Shown here: piece by piece, positions 9,215-18,435 of the stretch | How positions within the stretch are numbered: the stretch's first letter is position 1 | How the letters are laid out: each line of letters starts with the position of its first letter | From: AP-15 sp963781215 | GTDB taxonomy: Bacteria > Pseudomonadota > Alphaproteobacteria > ATCC43930 > CGMCC-115725 | Direction of reading: 5' to 3' | Length of the DNA: 64,000 nt | Assembly (NCBI GenBank): GCA_963781215.1 | Contig: CAWAFE010000004.1 | Span: 3,240 to 67,239 of the forward strand | The notes under the pieces: model-generated | Database searches by the model: none | The model's input: only the letters and a program-made list of their open reading frames with translations | What the model was told of the DNA's origin: nothing | Position numbers and translations under genes: made by a program

Positions 9215-11312
9215 ATGTCTCCCGTCTACCTGCTCGTCATCGGCTGCGGCGTGCTGGCGTTGCTCTACGGCGTGGTCACCAGTCGCCAGGTCCTGACCGC
9301 CAATGCCGGCAACGCCCGCATGCAGGAGATCTCGGGGGCGGTGCAGGTCGGCGCGCGCGCCTATCTCAACCGCCAATATCGGGCGATCGCGGTCGTCGGC
9401 ATCATCATCCTGGTCGTGCTCGGCGCGGCACTCGGGGTTCGCGTCGCGATCGGCTATCTGATCGGCGCGGTATTGTCGGCGTCGGCTGGCTATATCGGCA
9501 TGAACGTGTCGGTCCGCGCCAATGTCAGGACCGCTCAGGCGGCCCGCAGCGGGCTCAAGGACGGGCTTGCGATCGCCTTCAAGGCGGGTGCGGTGACCGG
9601 CCTCCTGGTGGTCGGGCTCGGCCTCCTCGGGGTCGGGATCTATTACTTCGTGCTGCGGGCGACGACCCCGGGCGAGGATTTGCGGCCGGTGCTCGAAGCC
9701 ATGGTGGCTCTGAGCTTCGGCGCGTCGCTGATCTCGATCTTCGCCCGACTCGGCGGCGGCATCTTCACCAAGGGTGCCGATGTCGGCGCCGACCTCGTCG
9801 GCAAGGTCGAGGCCGGCATCCCCGAGGACGACCCGCGCAACCCGGCGGTGATCGCCGACAATGTCGGCGACAATGTCGGCGATTGCGCCGGCATGGCCGC
9901 GGATCTGTTTGAGACCTATGTCGTGACCATCGTCGCGACGATGCTGCTCGCCAACATCTTTTTCGTGCCGCCGCTGCTCGACCGGGTGCTGCTGCTGCCG
10001 CTGGCCATCGGCGCGGTGTGCATCGTGACCTCGGTCATCGGTACTTATTTCGTCCGGCTCGGCGCTGACAACGGCATCATGAAGGCGCTCTACAAGGGGC
10101 TCGTCGTCACCGGGATACTCTCGGTCCTGGCGATCGCGCTTGTAATCAACTGGCTATTCGGCTTTTCAGCGCCGCTGGCGATGACCGAGGGCGGCGCCAC
10201 GACCGGGCTCGGGCTGTGGCTCTGCGCGATCGTCGGCCTCCTGCGTCACCGGCTTTATCGTCTGGATCACCGAATACTACACCAGCACCGAATACCGGCC
10301 GGTGCGCAGCATCGCGCTGAGCTCGACGACCGGCCACGGCACCAACGTGATCCAGGGTCTCGCTGTGTCGATGGAGGCGACGGCGTTGCCGGTCATTGTC
10401 ATCTGCGTCGGCATCATCGTGTCGTTTTCGATCTCGGGCCTCTTCGGCATCGCCGTGGCAGCGACGACGATGCTGGCGCTCGCCGGCATGATCGTGGCGC
10501 TCGACGCCTACGGCCCGGTCACCGACAACGCTGGCGGCATCGCCGAGATGGCCGATCTGCCGCGCGAGGTGCGCCGCACCACCGACGCGCTCGATGCCGT
10601 CGGCAACACCACCAAGGCCGTGACCAAGGGCTACGCCATCGGCTCGGCTGGGCTCGCCTCGGTCGTCCTCTTCGCCGCCTACACCGAGGATCTGAAGCAC
10701 TATTTCCCGAAGCTCGACGTCCATTTCGGGCTTCAGGACCCCTACGTCGTGATCGGGCTCTTCATCGGCGGCCTTATGCCCTATCTCTTCGGCTCGCTCG
10801 GCATGACCGCGGTCGGCCGTGCCGCGGGCTCGGTGGTGGTCGAGGTGCGCCGCCAGTTCCGCGAGATCCCCGGCATCATGCAGGGCACCGCCAAGCCCGA
10901 TTATGGCCTCGCCGTCGACCTGCTGACCCGTGCCGCGATCCGCGAGATGATCGTGCCGTCGCTATTGCCGGTCTTGGCGCCGATCGCGCTCTACATCGTG
11001 ATTTCGCTGATCGCCGGGCAGGCCGCCGCCTTCAGCGCGCTCGGTGCGATGCTGCTCGGCACCATCGTCACCGGCATCTTTGTCGCGATCTCGATGACCT
11101 CGGGCGGCGGCGCCTGGGACAACGCCAAGAAATACATCGAGGAGGGCCACCACGGCGGCAAGGGCTCGGAACCGCACAAGGCCGCGGTCACCGGCGACAC
11201 CGTCGGCGACCCCTACAAGGACACCGCGGGTCCCGCGGTCAACCCGATGATCAAGATCACCAATATTGTAGCGCTGCTGCTGCTGGCGATCCTCGCCAAA
11301 TGGGCGAGCTAG
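9215..11312 (+). CDS. hppA: Membrane-bound proton-translocating pyrophosphatase, frameshifted
   Basis: The H+-pyrophosphatase couples PPi hydrolysis to proton pumping across the inner membrane. The N-terminal part holds GADVGADLVGKVE near residue 187 and NVGDNVGDCAGMAADLFE near 215, the pyrophosphate/Mg site. At 10240-10241 an extra C shifts the frame; from 10242 the second frame reads the expected CVTGFIVWITEYYTSTEY and continues to 11312. Removing one base gives about 698 residues, the normal length. The segment GNTTKAVTKG near residue 464 carries Lys at the position that distinguishes K+-independent pumps from K+-dependent ones (Ala there). ATG at 9215 follows GAGGGAACCTCCAGG. Either a sequencing error or a broken gene. 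Confidence 0.9.
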
Positions 11313-11339
11313 CCTGCGGCTGATTCCGAGCAGCGCCGG

Positions 11340-11858
11340 TTATTCCTCACTCTGAGGGCTCGGCCCCGGCAGTCTACCGCCCCCTCCACCGCCTCCGCCA
11401 GTCCCTCCGCCGGTGTTGTTGAACTTGCCGAGATTGCCGAGCAGCTGCTCGAGGAAGGTCAGTTCGCGGCCCGGAGCCGGGGTGGTGCGTGCGACCGGGG
11501 TGATTTCCCGGCCGTCTTCCAAGGCTTTGTGATCGACCGCGCGGACCACGCCCTGGTTGTCGAAATTCACGATCAGAACCTGCTGGTCCTCGGCGGCAGG
11601 CTTAAAGAAGGCGATCTGCTCGGTCCGGCGGCTGATGTAGTACCACGACTTGTCGTCGAAGACGCCGACGCTCGACGGCGTACCGAGGATCTTTGTCACC
11701 TCTTCCTTGGTCGTGCTGCCGGGATGGATCTCGGCGACTTTGTCGGCCTCGGGCAGATTGCCGCGCTGCTCGACCGTCGGCGCGCAGCCGGCGAGGAAGG
11801 CGGCGGCGCCGAGGAGAGCGAACAGGCGCCCGAGAGCTGTGGTTCGATAAGCGGACAT
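11340..11858 (-). CDS. bamE: Outer membrane protein assembly factor BamE (SmpA/OmlA) lipoprotein
   Basis: BamE is a small lipoprotein of the BAM complex that inserts beta-barrel proteins into the outer membrane. The 172-residue product starts at the second in-frame ATG (11858), followed by a hydrophobic signal and the lipobox LAGC with the lipidated Cys at residue 25. The SmpA/OmlA fold is recognisable from VAEIHPGSTTKEEVTKILG and WYYISRRTEQIAFFKP. The C-terminus is an unusual Gly-rich tail of about 25 residues (GGGTGGGGGGGG) absent from enterobacterial BamE. It is convergent with hppA and divergent from the bc1 chaperone gene. Confidence 0.9.
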   Translation of the reverse strand: MSAYRTTALGRLFALLGAAAFLAGCAPTVEQRGNLPEADKVAEIHPGSTTKEEVTKILGTPSSVGVFDDKSWYYISRRTEQIAFFKPAAEDQQVLIVNFDNQGVVRAVDHKALEDGREITPVARTTPAPGRELTFLEQLLGNLGKFNNTGGGTGGGGGGGGRLPGPSPQSEE

Positions 11859-11975
11859 GGGAGCAAGCAACCGGTCTGCCGTTGAAAGAAGTCGGGGCCG
11901 TGCCCATTATCGGGTCCCAGCTTTAGCAGAGAGCCGTTGGTTGTCAACGCCGTCGGCGGCACGTCGAGCGCCAGG

Positions 11976-12533
11976 GTGATCTCTTTCTTTCGCGACAAAT
12001 CGGCCCGCGACGCGGCCGCGCTCGCCTATCGGCGGGTGGTCGCCCAGGCGCGGCAGCCGGCGTTCTTCACCGAATACGGTGTCCCCGACACGTTCGACGG
12101 CCGCTTCGAGCTGATCTGCCTGCACGCCTTCTTCTACCTCCACCGGCTGAAGTCGGAGGGGGCGGCGGCGACCCGGCTTTGCCAGTTCTTTTTCGACGCG
12201 ATGTTCGCCGACCTCGACCAGGCGCTGCGCGAAATCGGGGTTGGCGATTTGAGCGTCGGCAAACATGTGAAGCGCATGGCGCAGGGCTTCTACGGCCGAG
12301 TGCGCGCCTATCAGGAGGGGATCGCCGCAAGCGATTCGGTCCTGGGCGCCGCACTCGCGCGCAATCTGTTCGGCACGGTGCCTGCAGCGGCCCCGTCCGG
12401 CGGTGCGATGACAGCCTATGTCCGCAACGCGGCGACCTCCTTGCGGGTGCAGCCAACGGCGGAGCTGATCGCCGGCCGGGTTCGCTTCGACCCTCCGCCG
12501 ACCCGCGACGGCTCCTTGGCCGCGGGTTCGTGA
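11976..12533 (+). CDS. Ubiquinol-cytochrome c chaperone family protein
   Basis: A 185-residue protein of the CBP3/UQCC1 family, implicated in assembly of cytochrome b of the respiratory bc1 complex. Family features are AYRRVVAQARQPAFF near the N-terminus, the FDGRFELICLHAFFYLHRLK core and CQFFFDAMFADLDQALREIGVGDLSVGK (only partly quoted here: DLSVGKHVKRMAQGFYGR). A GTG at 11976 giving VISFFRDKSARD fits the usual family start better than the TTG at 11937. The TGA overlaps the ATG of the DUF177 gene (12533), so the two are coupled, an arrangement common in alphaproteobacteria alongside bamE. Confidence 0.85.
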   Translation: MISFFRDKSARDAAALAYRRVVAQARQPAFFTEYGVPDTFDGRFELICLHAFFYLHRLKSEGAAATRLCQFFFDAMFADLDQALREIGVGDLSVGKHVKRMAQGFYGRVRAYQEGIAASDSVLGAALARNLFGTVPAAAPSGGAMTAYVRNAATSLRVQPTAELIAGRVRFDPPPTRDGSLAAGS

Positions 12534-13051
12534 TGACCGAGACCGCGCCCGAATTCTCGCGGATCGTGCCGCTGTCCCAGCTCGGCTCCGGAAGCTTTCG
12601 TCTGCGGATCGAGGCGACCGCAGAGGAACGCGGGCGGCTGGCGCGCCGCTTCGACCTTCTTGCACTCGATCGCCTGATCGCCGTGGTCGAGCTGCATCGC
12701 CAGGACGGGCAGAGCGTTCGGCTCGATGCCGCCTTCGAGGCCCAATTCTCGCAGGAGTGCGTCGTCACCCTCGAACCGGTCGCGGGTGCGGTTGCCGAAT
12801 CTTTCTCGCTGATCTACGGCCCGGTCGCGGAGAGCGAAGGCGAAATGGAGCTCGATGCCGAGGAGGCGGCGTTCGAGCCGCTCCGAGGTGACGCGATCGA
12901 CATCGGCGAGGCGGTGGCGCAAGAGCTGTCCCTGGCGCTGCCCCTGTCTCCGCGCGACCCGGAGGCGACGATTGAGGCGGAAATTACGGCGGCGCCGGAG
13001 GAGGGGCCGTTTGCCGGGCTGGCGCCTCTGCGCAAGGCGGCGAAGGACTGA
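12533..13051 (+). CDS. DUF177 (YceD-like) domain protein
   Basis: A 172-residue member of the DUF177/YceD family, which in bacteria is found immediately upstream of rpmF and is linked in E. coli and plants to 23S rRNA/large-subunit accumulation. The characteristic Cys-containing motif is QECVVTLEPV around residue 80. The C-terminal half is acidic. ATG at 12533 overlaps the preceding stop (TGATG). rpmF follows after 83 bases. Function inferred from context and family only. Confidence 0.87.
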   Translation: MTETAPEFSRIVPLSQLGSGSFRLRIEATAEERGRLARRFDLLALDRLIAVVELHRQDGQSVRLDAAFEAQFSQECVVTLEPVAGAVAESFSLIYGPVAESEGEMELDAEEAAFEPLRGDAIDIGEAVAQELSLALPLSPRDPEATIEAEITAAPEEGPFAGLAPLRKAAKD

Positions 13052-13134
13052 ACCCGGATCGCTGTTGCCGCCGCTGCGGTTTTTGGATATTCACCAGCGG
13101 TCCTTGCGACGCTGTCGCCGAACACGAGCTTGCC

Positions 13135-13323
13135 ATGGCCGTTCCGAAAAAGAAAACCTCGCCATCGCGCCGCAATATGCGGCGCTCGCACGACGCGCTG
13201 AAGCCGGCGGCCTATGCCGAATGCCCGAATTGCGGCGAGCTCAAGCGCCCGCATCACCTCTGCCAGGCTTGCGGCTATTACGACGGGCGCGAGGTGACGG
13301 CGCCGCGCTCGGAGACGGCCTGA
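13135..13323 (+). CDS. rpmF: 50S ribosomal protein L32
   Basis: L32 is a small subunit of the large ribosomal particle. The 62-residue product starts MAVPKKKTSPSRRNMRRSH and carries the zinc-binding pattern CPNC...CQAC at residues 30-33 and 43-46, so this is the zinc-containing form. It is followed by plsX, the conserved yceD-rpmF-plsX-fabH order that ties ribosome and membrane-lipid synthesis. Confidence 0.97.
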   Translation: MAVPKKKTSPSRRNMRRSHDALKPAAYAECPNCGELKRPHHLCQACGYYDGREVTAPRSETA

Positions 13324-13354
13324 CGAGAGAACCCCGGCGCGGAGGCCGCGCAGT

Positions 13355-14416
13355 GTGAGCCAGGCGATCACGATTGCGCTCGATGCGATGGGCGGTGCCC
13401 GGGCCCCCGGCAGCGTGCTCGGTGGCGCCGAGATTGCCCTGCAGCGCCACCCGGAGCTGCGCTTCCTGTTGTTTGGTGACGAAGGCGAAATCGCCCCGCT
13501 GCTGGCGCGGCTGCCAAAGCTCGCGGCTGTGGCAAGCCTGCACCATACGAGTGAGGTGGTATCGGACGACGCCAAGCCGTCGCTGGCGCTGCGCACCGGG
13601 CGGCAATCGAGCATGCGGCTCGCCATCAATGCCGTCGCCGAGGGGCACGCGGACGGCGTCGTCTCGGCCGGCAATACCGGCGCGCTGATGGGTATGGCGA
13701 AATTTGTGCTCAAGACATTGCCGGGGATCGATCGACCGGCGATCGCGTCGTTTTTCCCGACCCGGCACGGCGAGAGCGTGATGCTCGACCTCGGCGCCAA
13801 TGTCGAATGCGACGCCGAGAACCTGGTGCAGTTCGCACTGATGGGCGATGTCTTCGCGCGCACCGTTCTCGGCCTGGTCGAGCCGACTGTCGGCCTCCTG
13901 AATGTCGGCTCGGAGGATCTAAAAGGGAACGATGCAGTTCGCGGCGCGAGCGCGCGTCTGCGCGGCGGGATGACGCCGATCCGCTTCCACGGTTTTGTCG
14001 AGGGTAACGACATTACGGCCGGGACCGTCGATGTGGTCGTCACCGACGGCTTTACCGGCAACGTCGCGGTCAAGACCGCCGAGGGCACGGCCAGGCTCTT
14101 CAGCGAATTTCTTGAAAACGCCTTCCACCATTCGCTGTTGGCGCGGATCGGCTATCTCTTCGCCCGCCGCTCGCTGAAGAAGCTGTGGATGCGGATCGAT
14201 CCGCGGCTCTACAACGGCGCGATCTTCCTCGGTCTGAACGGGATCGCGGTCAAGAGCCACGGCTCGACCGACGCGCTCGGCTTTGCCAACGCGATTGACG
14301 TCGCCGTCGACATGAAGGCGAACGGCTTTCTCGACAAGATCCGGGCCGAGCTCGCCCGCCTCGACGCGGCACGCCTCGACGCAGCCCATGCGGCGCCGCA
14401 GTCGGCCGCACTATAG
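13355..14416 (+). CDS. plsX: Phosphate acyltransferase PlsX
   Basis: PlsX makes acyl-phosphate from acyl-ACP for the first acylation of glycerol-3-phosphate, at the cytoplasmic face of the membrane. The 353-residue product begins MSQAITIALDAMGG, the family N-terminal signature, and contains GVVSAGNTGALMGMAKFVLK near residue 108-127 and VVVTDGFTGNVAVKTAEG near 226-243. The GTG start at 13355 lies 31 bases after rpmF and fits homologues; fabH begins 14 bases after the stop. Confidence 0.96.
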   Translation: MSQAITIALDAMGGARAPGSVLGGAEIALQRHPELRFLLFGDEGEIAPLLARLPKLAAVASLHHTSEVVSDDAKPSLALRTGRQSSMRLAINAVAEGHADGVVSAGNTGALMGMAKFVLKTLPGIDRPAIASFFPTRHGESVMLDLGANVECDAENLVQFALMGDVFARTVLGLVEPTVGLLNVGSEDLKGNDAVRGASARLRGGMTPIRFHGFVEGNDITAGTVDVVVTDGFTGNVAVKTAEGTARLFSEFLENAFHHSLLARIGYLFARRSLKKLWMRIDPRLYNGAIFLGLNGIAVKSHGSTDALGFANAIDVAVDMKANGFLDKIRAELARLDAARLDAAHAAPQSAAL

Positions 14417-14430
14417 CCCCCGCGTCCACG

Positions 14431-15402
14431 ATGAAGCTCCGCTCACAGGTCGTCGGTTGCGGCGCCTATCTGCCGGAGCGGATTGTCACCAACGACGAGC
14501 TCGCCCGGCGCCTCGACACCTCCGACCAATGGATTCGCCAGCGGACCGGCATCGGCGAGCGCCGCGTCGCGGCATCGGGCGAGCTGACCTCCGACCTCGC
14601 CCTTCGCGCGGCGGAACAGGCGTTGGCGAGAGCCGGGATGAGTGGCAGCGATCTCGATCTCCTGGTCCTCGCCACCGCGACTCCCGACAACACCTTTCCG
14701 GCGACCGCGACCAGGGTACAGGCCCGCCTCGGGATGAGGCGGGGTGCGGCGTTCGATGTCCAGGCGGTGTGTGCAGGCTTCATTTTCGCGCTGTCGGTTG
14801 CCGACAATGCGCTGCGACTGGGACAGGCGGCAACGGCGCTGGTCGTCGGCGCCGAGACCTTCTCGCGCATCCTCGACTGGGAGGATCGCGGCACCTGCGT
14901 GCTGTTCGGCGACGGCGCCGGCGCCTTGGTGCTGAAGGCGGTCCCGGCCGCGCGCGCGGATGGCCGCTTCATCCTCTCGACCCATCTGCATTCGGACGGA
15001 AGGCAATACGACATCCTCTATGTCGATGGCGGCCCGTCCTCTACCCGCAAGGCGGGCTTTCTGCGCATGGAGGGGCGCGAAGTTTTCCGCCAGGCGGTGC
15101 AGCATCTGAGCGAGGTGGTGGACGAGGCGCTGGCGGCGAACGGGCTGACCGCCGGGGATATCGACTGGCTGGTGCCGCACCAGGCAAATAGCCGCATCAT
15201 CGACGGGGTCGGGCGAAAGCTGAGCCTGCCGCCCGACAAGGTCGTCATGACCATCGAACGGCATGCCAACACGTCGGCGGCATCGATCCCGCTGGCGCTC
15301 GAAACGGCGGCGGCCGACGGGCGGATCAAGCCCGGCCACCTCGTCCTGATGGAAGCCCTCGGTGGCGGCTTGAGTTGGGGCGCGGGCCTCGTTCGCTGGT
15401 AG
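14431..15402 (+). CDS. fabH: 3-oxoacyl-ACP synthase III
   Basis: FabH condenses acetyl-CoA with malonyl-ACP to start type II fatty-acid synthesis. At 323 residues it is full length. The catalytic triad is visible: Cys in VQAVCAGF near residue 113, His in VPHQANSRII near 250 and Asn in RHANTSAASIP near 280. The motif DGAGALVL is also present. It forms an operon with plsX upstream. After the stop there is an 83-base gap with a candidate promoter for ihfA. Confidence 0.97.
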   Translation: MKLRSQVVGCGAYLPERIVTNDELARRLDTSDQWIRQRTGIGERRVAASGELTSDLALRAAEQALARAGMSGSDLDLLVLATATPDNTFPATATRVQARLGMRRGAAFDVQAVCAGFIFALSVADNALRLGQAATALVVGAETFSRILDWEDRGTCVLFGDGAGALVLKAVPAARADGRFILSTHLHSDGRQYDILYVDGGPSSTRKAGFLRMEGREVFRQAVQHLSEVVDEALAANGLTAGDIDWLVPHQANSRIIDGVGRKLSLPPDKVVMTIERHANTSAASIPLALETAAADGRIKPGHLVLMEALGGGLSWGAGLVRW

Positions 15403-15430
15403 CGGGGCACGCCGGACAACACTTTGGAAT

Positions 15431-15459
15431 TTGACGTGATTTTCCAGCGGGGCTAACCT
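15431..15459 (+). promoter_or_regulatory. Candidate sigma-70-type promoter for ihfA
   Basis: TTGACG at 15431-15436 and TAACCT at 15454-15459 are separated by 17 bases, 26 bases before the ihfA start. A purine-rich ribosome site (GGGGGAGGG) lies between. The -10 box is weak (three of six consensus bases), so this is a plausible, not proven, promoter. Confidence 0.4.
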
Positions 15460-15485
15460 TCAGCGAAAGCGGGGGAGGGCTCTAT

Positions 15486-15833
15486 ATGGCCGGGCATACG
15501 GTAACGCGCGCGCAGCTCAGCGAGGCGGTCTATCAAGAGATCGGGTTGTCGCGCCACGAATCAGCGGAATTCGTCGAATCGGTAATCGCCGAGATCTCGG
15601 GCGCACTAGCGCGCGGCGAGATGGTCAAGATTTCCTCGTTCGGCAGCTTTGCGGTGCGGCAAAAAGGCCAGCGCGTCGGCCGCAACCCCAAGACCGGCCA
15701 GGAAGTGCCGATCAGCCCTCGCCGCGTGCTGGTCTTCCGCGCCTCGCATACGCTGAAGGACCAGATCAACGACGGCTTGGCCAATGCGCCCGACGATCGG
15801 AAAGCGACGGCGGCGAAGGCGCCGTCGAGCTGA
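15486..15833 (+). CDS. ihfA: Integration host factor subunit alpha
   Basis: IHF-alpha pairs with IHF-beta to bend DNA at specific sites. The 115-residue product has the HU/IHF fold: LSEAVYQEIGLSRHES at the N-terminus, VKISSFGSFAVRQKGQRVGRNPKTG in the middle (only the RNPKTGQEVPI arm motif is diagnostic) and a C-terminal helix, followed by a short unstructured extension. The strong GGGGGAGGG ribosome site lies directly before ATG 15486. A MerR-type gene starts one base after its stop, the usual ihfA-merR pair of alphaproteobacteria. Confidence 0.94.
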   Translation: MAGHTVTRAQLSEAVYQEIGLSRHESAEFVESVIAEISGALARGEMVKISSFGSFAVRQKGQRVGRNPKTGQEVPISPRRVLVFRASHTLKDQINDGLANAPDDRKATAAKAPSS

Positions 15834-15834
15834 T

Positions 15835-16305
15835 GTGACGCGGGCGGACGAGACGGAAGCAGGCGGTCGCAAGAAGAAATCGGCTGCGGCCTTTCGGACG
15901 ACCGGGGAAGTCGCCGAGGAGCTCCAGCTGCCGGCGCATGTATTGCGGTTCTGGGAATCGAAATTCCCGCAGGTCAAGCCGCTAAAGCGCGGCGGCGGCC
16001 GGCGGTACTACCGGCCGGAGGATGTCGATCTCTTGCGGCGGATCCGGCAATGCCTCTATCAGCAAGGATACACGATCCGCGGCGTGCAGAAGCTGCTGCG
16101 CGACGGCGCGCTGCACGGCGACGAACCGGTGCCGCCGCCCAATGGTGCGGAGGCGCCGTCGACCTTGTTTGCGCTCGAGCCGGTGGCCGACCCGCCCCAG
16201 CCCGCAGCCCCACCCTCGCGGCAGGTCATGCGCGCGGCGCTCGAAGAGGTTCGCCGCGAGCTGCTGGAGATCCAGATGCTGCTCGACGAACTCGTCTCAC
16301 GGTGA
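15835..16305 (+). CDS. MerR family transcriptional regulator
   Basis: A 156-residue DNA-binding protein. The winged helix-turn-helix of the MerR family spans about residues 20-90: FRTTGEVAEELQLPAHVLRFWES, then GGGRRYYRPEDVDLLRRI and QGYTIRGVQKLL. The C-terminus is a Pro-rich linker and a short helix (EEVRRELLEIQMLLDELV) likely for dimerisation; there are no sensor cysteines, so it does not look like a metal sensor. The GTG start at 15835 immediately follows ihfA. Homologues in this position are common but their targets are unknown. Confidence 0.88.
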   Translation: MTRADETEAGGRKKKSAAAFRTTGEVAEELQLPAHVLRFWESKFPQVKPLKRGGGRRYYRPEDVDLLRRIRQCLYQQGYTIRGVQKLLRDGALHGDEPVPPPNGAEAPSTLFALEPVADPPQPAAPPSRQVMRAALEEVRRELLEIQMLLDELVSR

Positions 16306-16323
16306 TCCATTCTTATCATCACA

Positions 16324-16371
16324 CCGGCGAAGGCGGGTGCCATCGCTGGAATGGATCTCAGCCTTCGTCGG
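16324..16371. repeat. Palindromic intergenic repeat downstream of merR
   Basis: CCGGCGAAGGC at 16324-16334 pairs with GCCTTCGTCGG at 16361-16371 with one mismatch, enclosing a GGTGCCATCGCTGGAATGGATC-type spacer. It resembles the widespread proteobacterial intergenic repeat with GCGAAGGCGGG arms and a TGGAT core. It lacks a T-run but may act as a transcription end for the ihfA-merR unit. Confidence 0.55.
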
Positions 16372-16482
16372 GATTACAAACAACGTTGCTGGCGCATACG
16401 AATTTCGCGGCGGTACGAGGAGCCGATTGCGTGGCCTCGGACGAGTGGCTATGATCGGCTGCCTCGGCAGAGCCGCCCCGGT

Positions 16483-16559
16483 CGGAGCGTAGCGCAGCTT
16501 GGTAGCGCATCAGCATGGGGTGCTGAGGGTCGTGAGTTCGAATCTCACCGCTCCGACCA
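16483..16559 (+). tRNA. tRNA-Pro (anticodon GGG)
   Basis: A 77-base cloverleaf. Acceptor stem CGGAGCG at 16483-16489 pairs with CGCTCCG at 16549-16555. The anticodon arm is TCAGC-ATGGGGT-GCTGA, giving anticodon GGG. The T arm is GTGAG-TTCGAAT-CTCAC. The 3' ACCA is encoded at 16556-16559. The GGG anticodon reads CCC and CCT proline codons. Confidence 0.95.
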
Positions 16560-16617
16560 TTCCTACCTTCCCACGCCGCTGGGCGGCTGCCCGCGATAAG
16601 CAGCAATGGAGGCAGGC

Positions 16618-17521
16618 ATGAGCGCAAGCAGCCCGGATCTCGAACCCTGGCAATGGCCCGAGGAGGAATGGCGCAAGCGCGTCAACCGCGTTCGCGCCGG
16701 GCGCGCCCTGCGGCCGGCGGAATGGCCGGGCGGCGCACGCTGTGCCATCGCGCTGTCGTTCGACAGCGACCACGAGACGAGCGACCTGCGCGACGGCGGC
16801 AAATCGATTGGGCGGCTCGCCTGGGGCCAGTTCGGAAACCGGGTGGGCGTGCCGAGAAATCTTGAAGCTCCTGGAAAAATACGGGGTCAAGGCCAGCTTC
16901 TACGTGCCTGCGGTGACCGCGCTCCTCCACCCCGACGAGCAGCGCCGGGTTGTCGCCGAAGGCCACGAGATCGGCATACACGGCTGGATTCACGAATTGA
17001 ATTCGGTCCTCCCGCACGAGGCCGAGCGCGACCTGATGCGGCGCTCGGCGGACTCCCTCGAAAAGATCGCCGGGGTGCGACCGGTCGGGCTGCGCACCCC
17101 GTCCTGGGATTTCAGCTGGCATACCCTGGAAATCGAGCAGGAGATGGGGCTCGCCTACGATTCCTCTCTGATGTCGGACGAGGATTGCTACGAGCTGCTG
17201 CTCGACGGCGAGCCGGCCGGCGTCGTCGAATTGCCGGTCGAGTGGGTCCGCGACGACGCGGTCTATTTCATGATGAACCGGTTCAGCGCATTGCGGCCCT
17301 ATACCCCGCCCGCCGACGTGCTCGACATCTTCCGGCGCGAGCTCGACGCCGCCTATGACGAGGGCGGGATCTTTCAACTGACGATGCATCCGCATGTGAT
17401 CGGCTACCGCTCGCGCATCTGGATCCTGGAAGAAGTGATCCGCCACGCGAAGGCGAAGGCAGGGGTGTGGTTCGCCACCCATGCCGAGGTCGTCGCCTGG
17501 GCGAAGCAGCACGCGGCTTGA
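16618..17521 (+). CDS. Polysaccharide deacetylase (NodB-homology) family protein, frameshifted
   Basis: A carbohydrate esterase 4-type protein related to PuuE/PgdA-like deacetylases. The first frame from ATG 16618 (ribosome site GGAGG at 16608-16612) holds the catalytic-base motif SFDSDHET around residue 44. At 16857-16859 an extra A shifts the frame; the second frame then reads ILKLLEKYGVKASFYVPAV, the metal-binding HGWIHE motif and a C-terminal TMHPHVIGYRSR. Correcting one base gives about 300 residues, a full protein. The stop overlaps the era start. Substrate unknown: peptidoglycan or another N-acetyl or imide substrate is possible for this subgroup. Confidence 0.85.
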
Positions 17522-18435
17522 TGTCCGAGGCGCCGCGGCCGCTGCTCACACGGTGCGGCTATGTGGCGCTGATCGGGGCGCCGAACGCCGGAAAGTCTAC
17601 CCTGCTCAACCGGCTCGTCGGCCATAAGCTGGCGATCGTCACGCCAAAGGCACAGACGACGCGCACCCGATTGCTCGGCATCGTGATCGAAGGTGCCGCA
17701 CAGATCATCTATGTCGACACCCCCGGCATTTTTGCCCCGCGGCGCCGGCTCGATCGGGCGATGGTGGCGGCGGCCTGGTCCGGCGCCGAGGATGCCGACG
17801 AAACCGTCCTCCTGGTCGACGCGGCGCGCGGCGTCGACCGCGACACTGGCCGCATCCTCGACCGCCTCGCCCGGCGCGGCCGCGAATTGGTCCTCGCCCT
17901 CAACAAGGTCGACCTGGTGCGCCGCGACAGCTTGCTCGGGCTCGCCGACGTGCTGCTGCAAAAGGGGCGGTTCGATCCGGTCTTCATGATCTCGGCTCTG
18001 ACCGGGGACGGGGTCGACGACCTAAAACGCCATCTCGCCGCCGCGTTGCCGCCGGGCCCATGGCTCTTCCCCGAGGACCAGCTGTCGGATATGCCGGAGC
18101 GGCTGATCGCGGCCGAGGTCACCCGCGAGCAGGTCTTTCTGCAATTGCACGACGAGCTGCCCTATGCCTCGACGGTCGAGACCGAGCGCTGGCAGGAGCG
18201 ACCGGACGGCAGCGTCCGGATCGAGCAGGTCGTCTTTGTCCAGCGCCCGAGCCAGCGGGCGATCGTGCTCGGCGACGGCGGCCGGCGGATCAAGGCGATC
18301 GGCGCCCGCGCCCGCGCCCAACTCGAGCGCATGCTGGAGCGCCGCGTTCATCTCTTCCTTTTCGTCAAGGTGCGCGAGAGCTGGATCGAGGACCGCGAAC
18401 GCTTCGCCGCACTCGGCCTCGACTACGACGCCTGA
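17521..18435 (+). CDS. era: GTPase Era
   Basis: Era is an essential GTPase that binds 16S rRNA and assists 30S maturation. The 304-residue product carries G1 GAPNAGKST near residue 20, the switch-I threonine in AQTTRTR, G3 DTPG, G4 NKVD near residue 122 and SAL at G5. The C-terminal KH domain is visible as LGDGGRRIKAIGARA. The ATG overlaps the deacetylase stop and its TGA overlaps the recO ATG (TGATG), so era-recO are coupled as in most alphaproteobacteria. Confidence 0.97.
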   Translation: MSEAPRPLLTRCGYVALIGAPNAGKSTLLNRLVGHKLAIVTPKAQTTRTRLLGIVIEGAAQIIYVDTPGIFAPRRRLDRAMVAAAWSGAEDADETVLLVDAARGVDRDTGRILDRLARRGRELVLALNKVDLVRRDSLLGLADVLLQKGRFDPVFMISALTGDGVDDLKRHLAAALPPGPWLFPEDQLSDMPERLIAAEVTREQVFLQLHDELPYASTVETERWQERPDGSVRIEQVVFVQRPSQRAIVLGDGGRRIKAIGARARAQLERMLERRVHLFLFVKVRESWIEDRERFAALGLDYDA

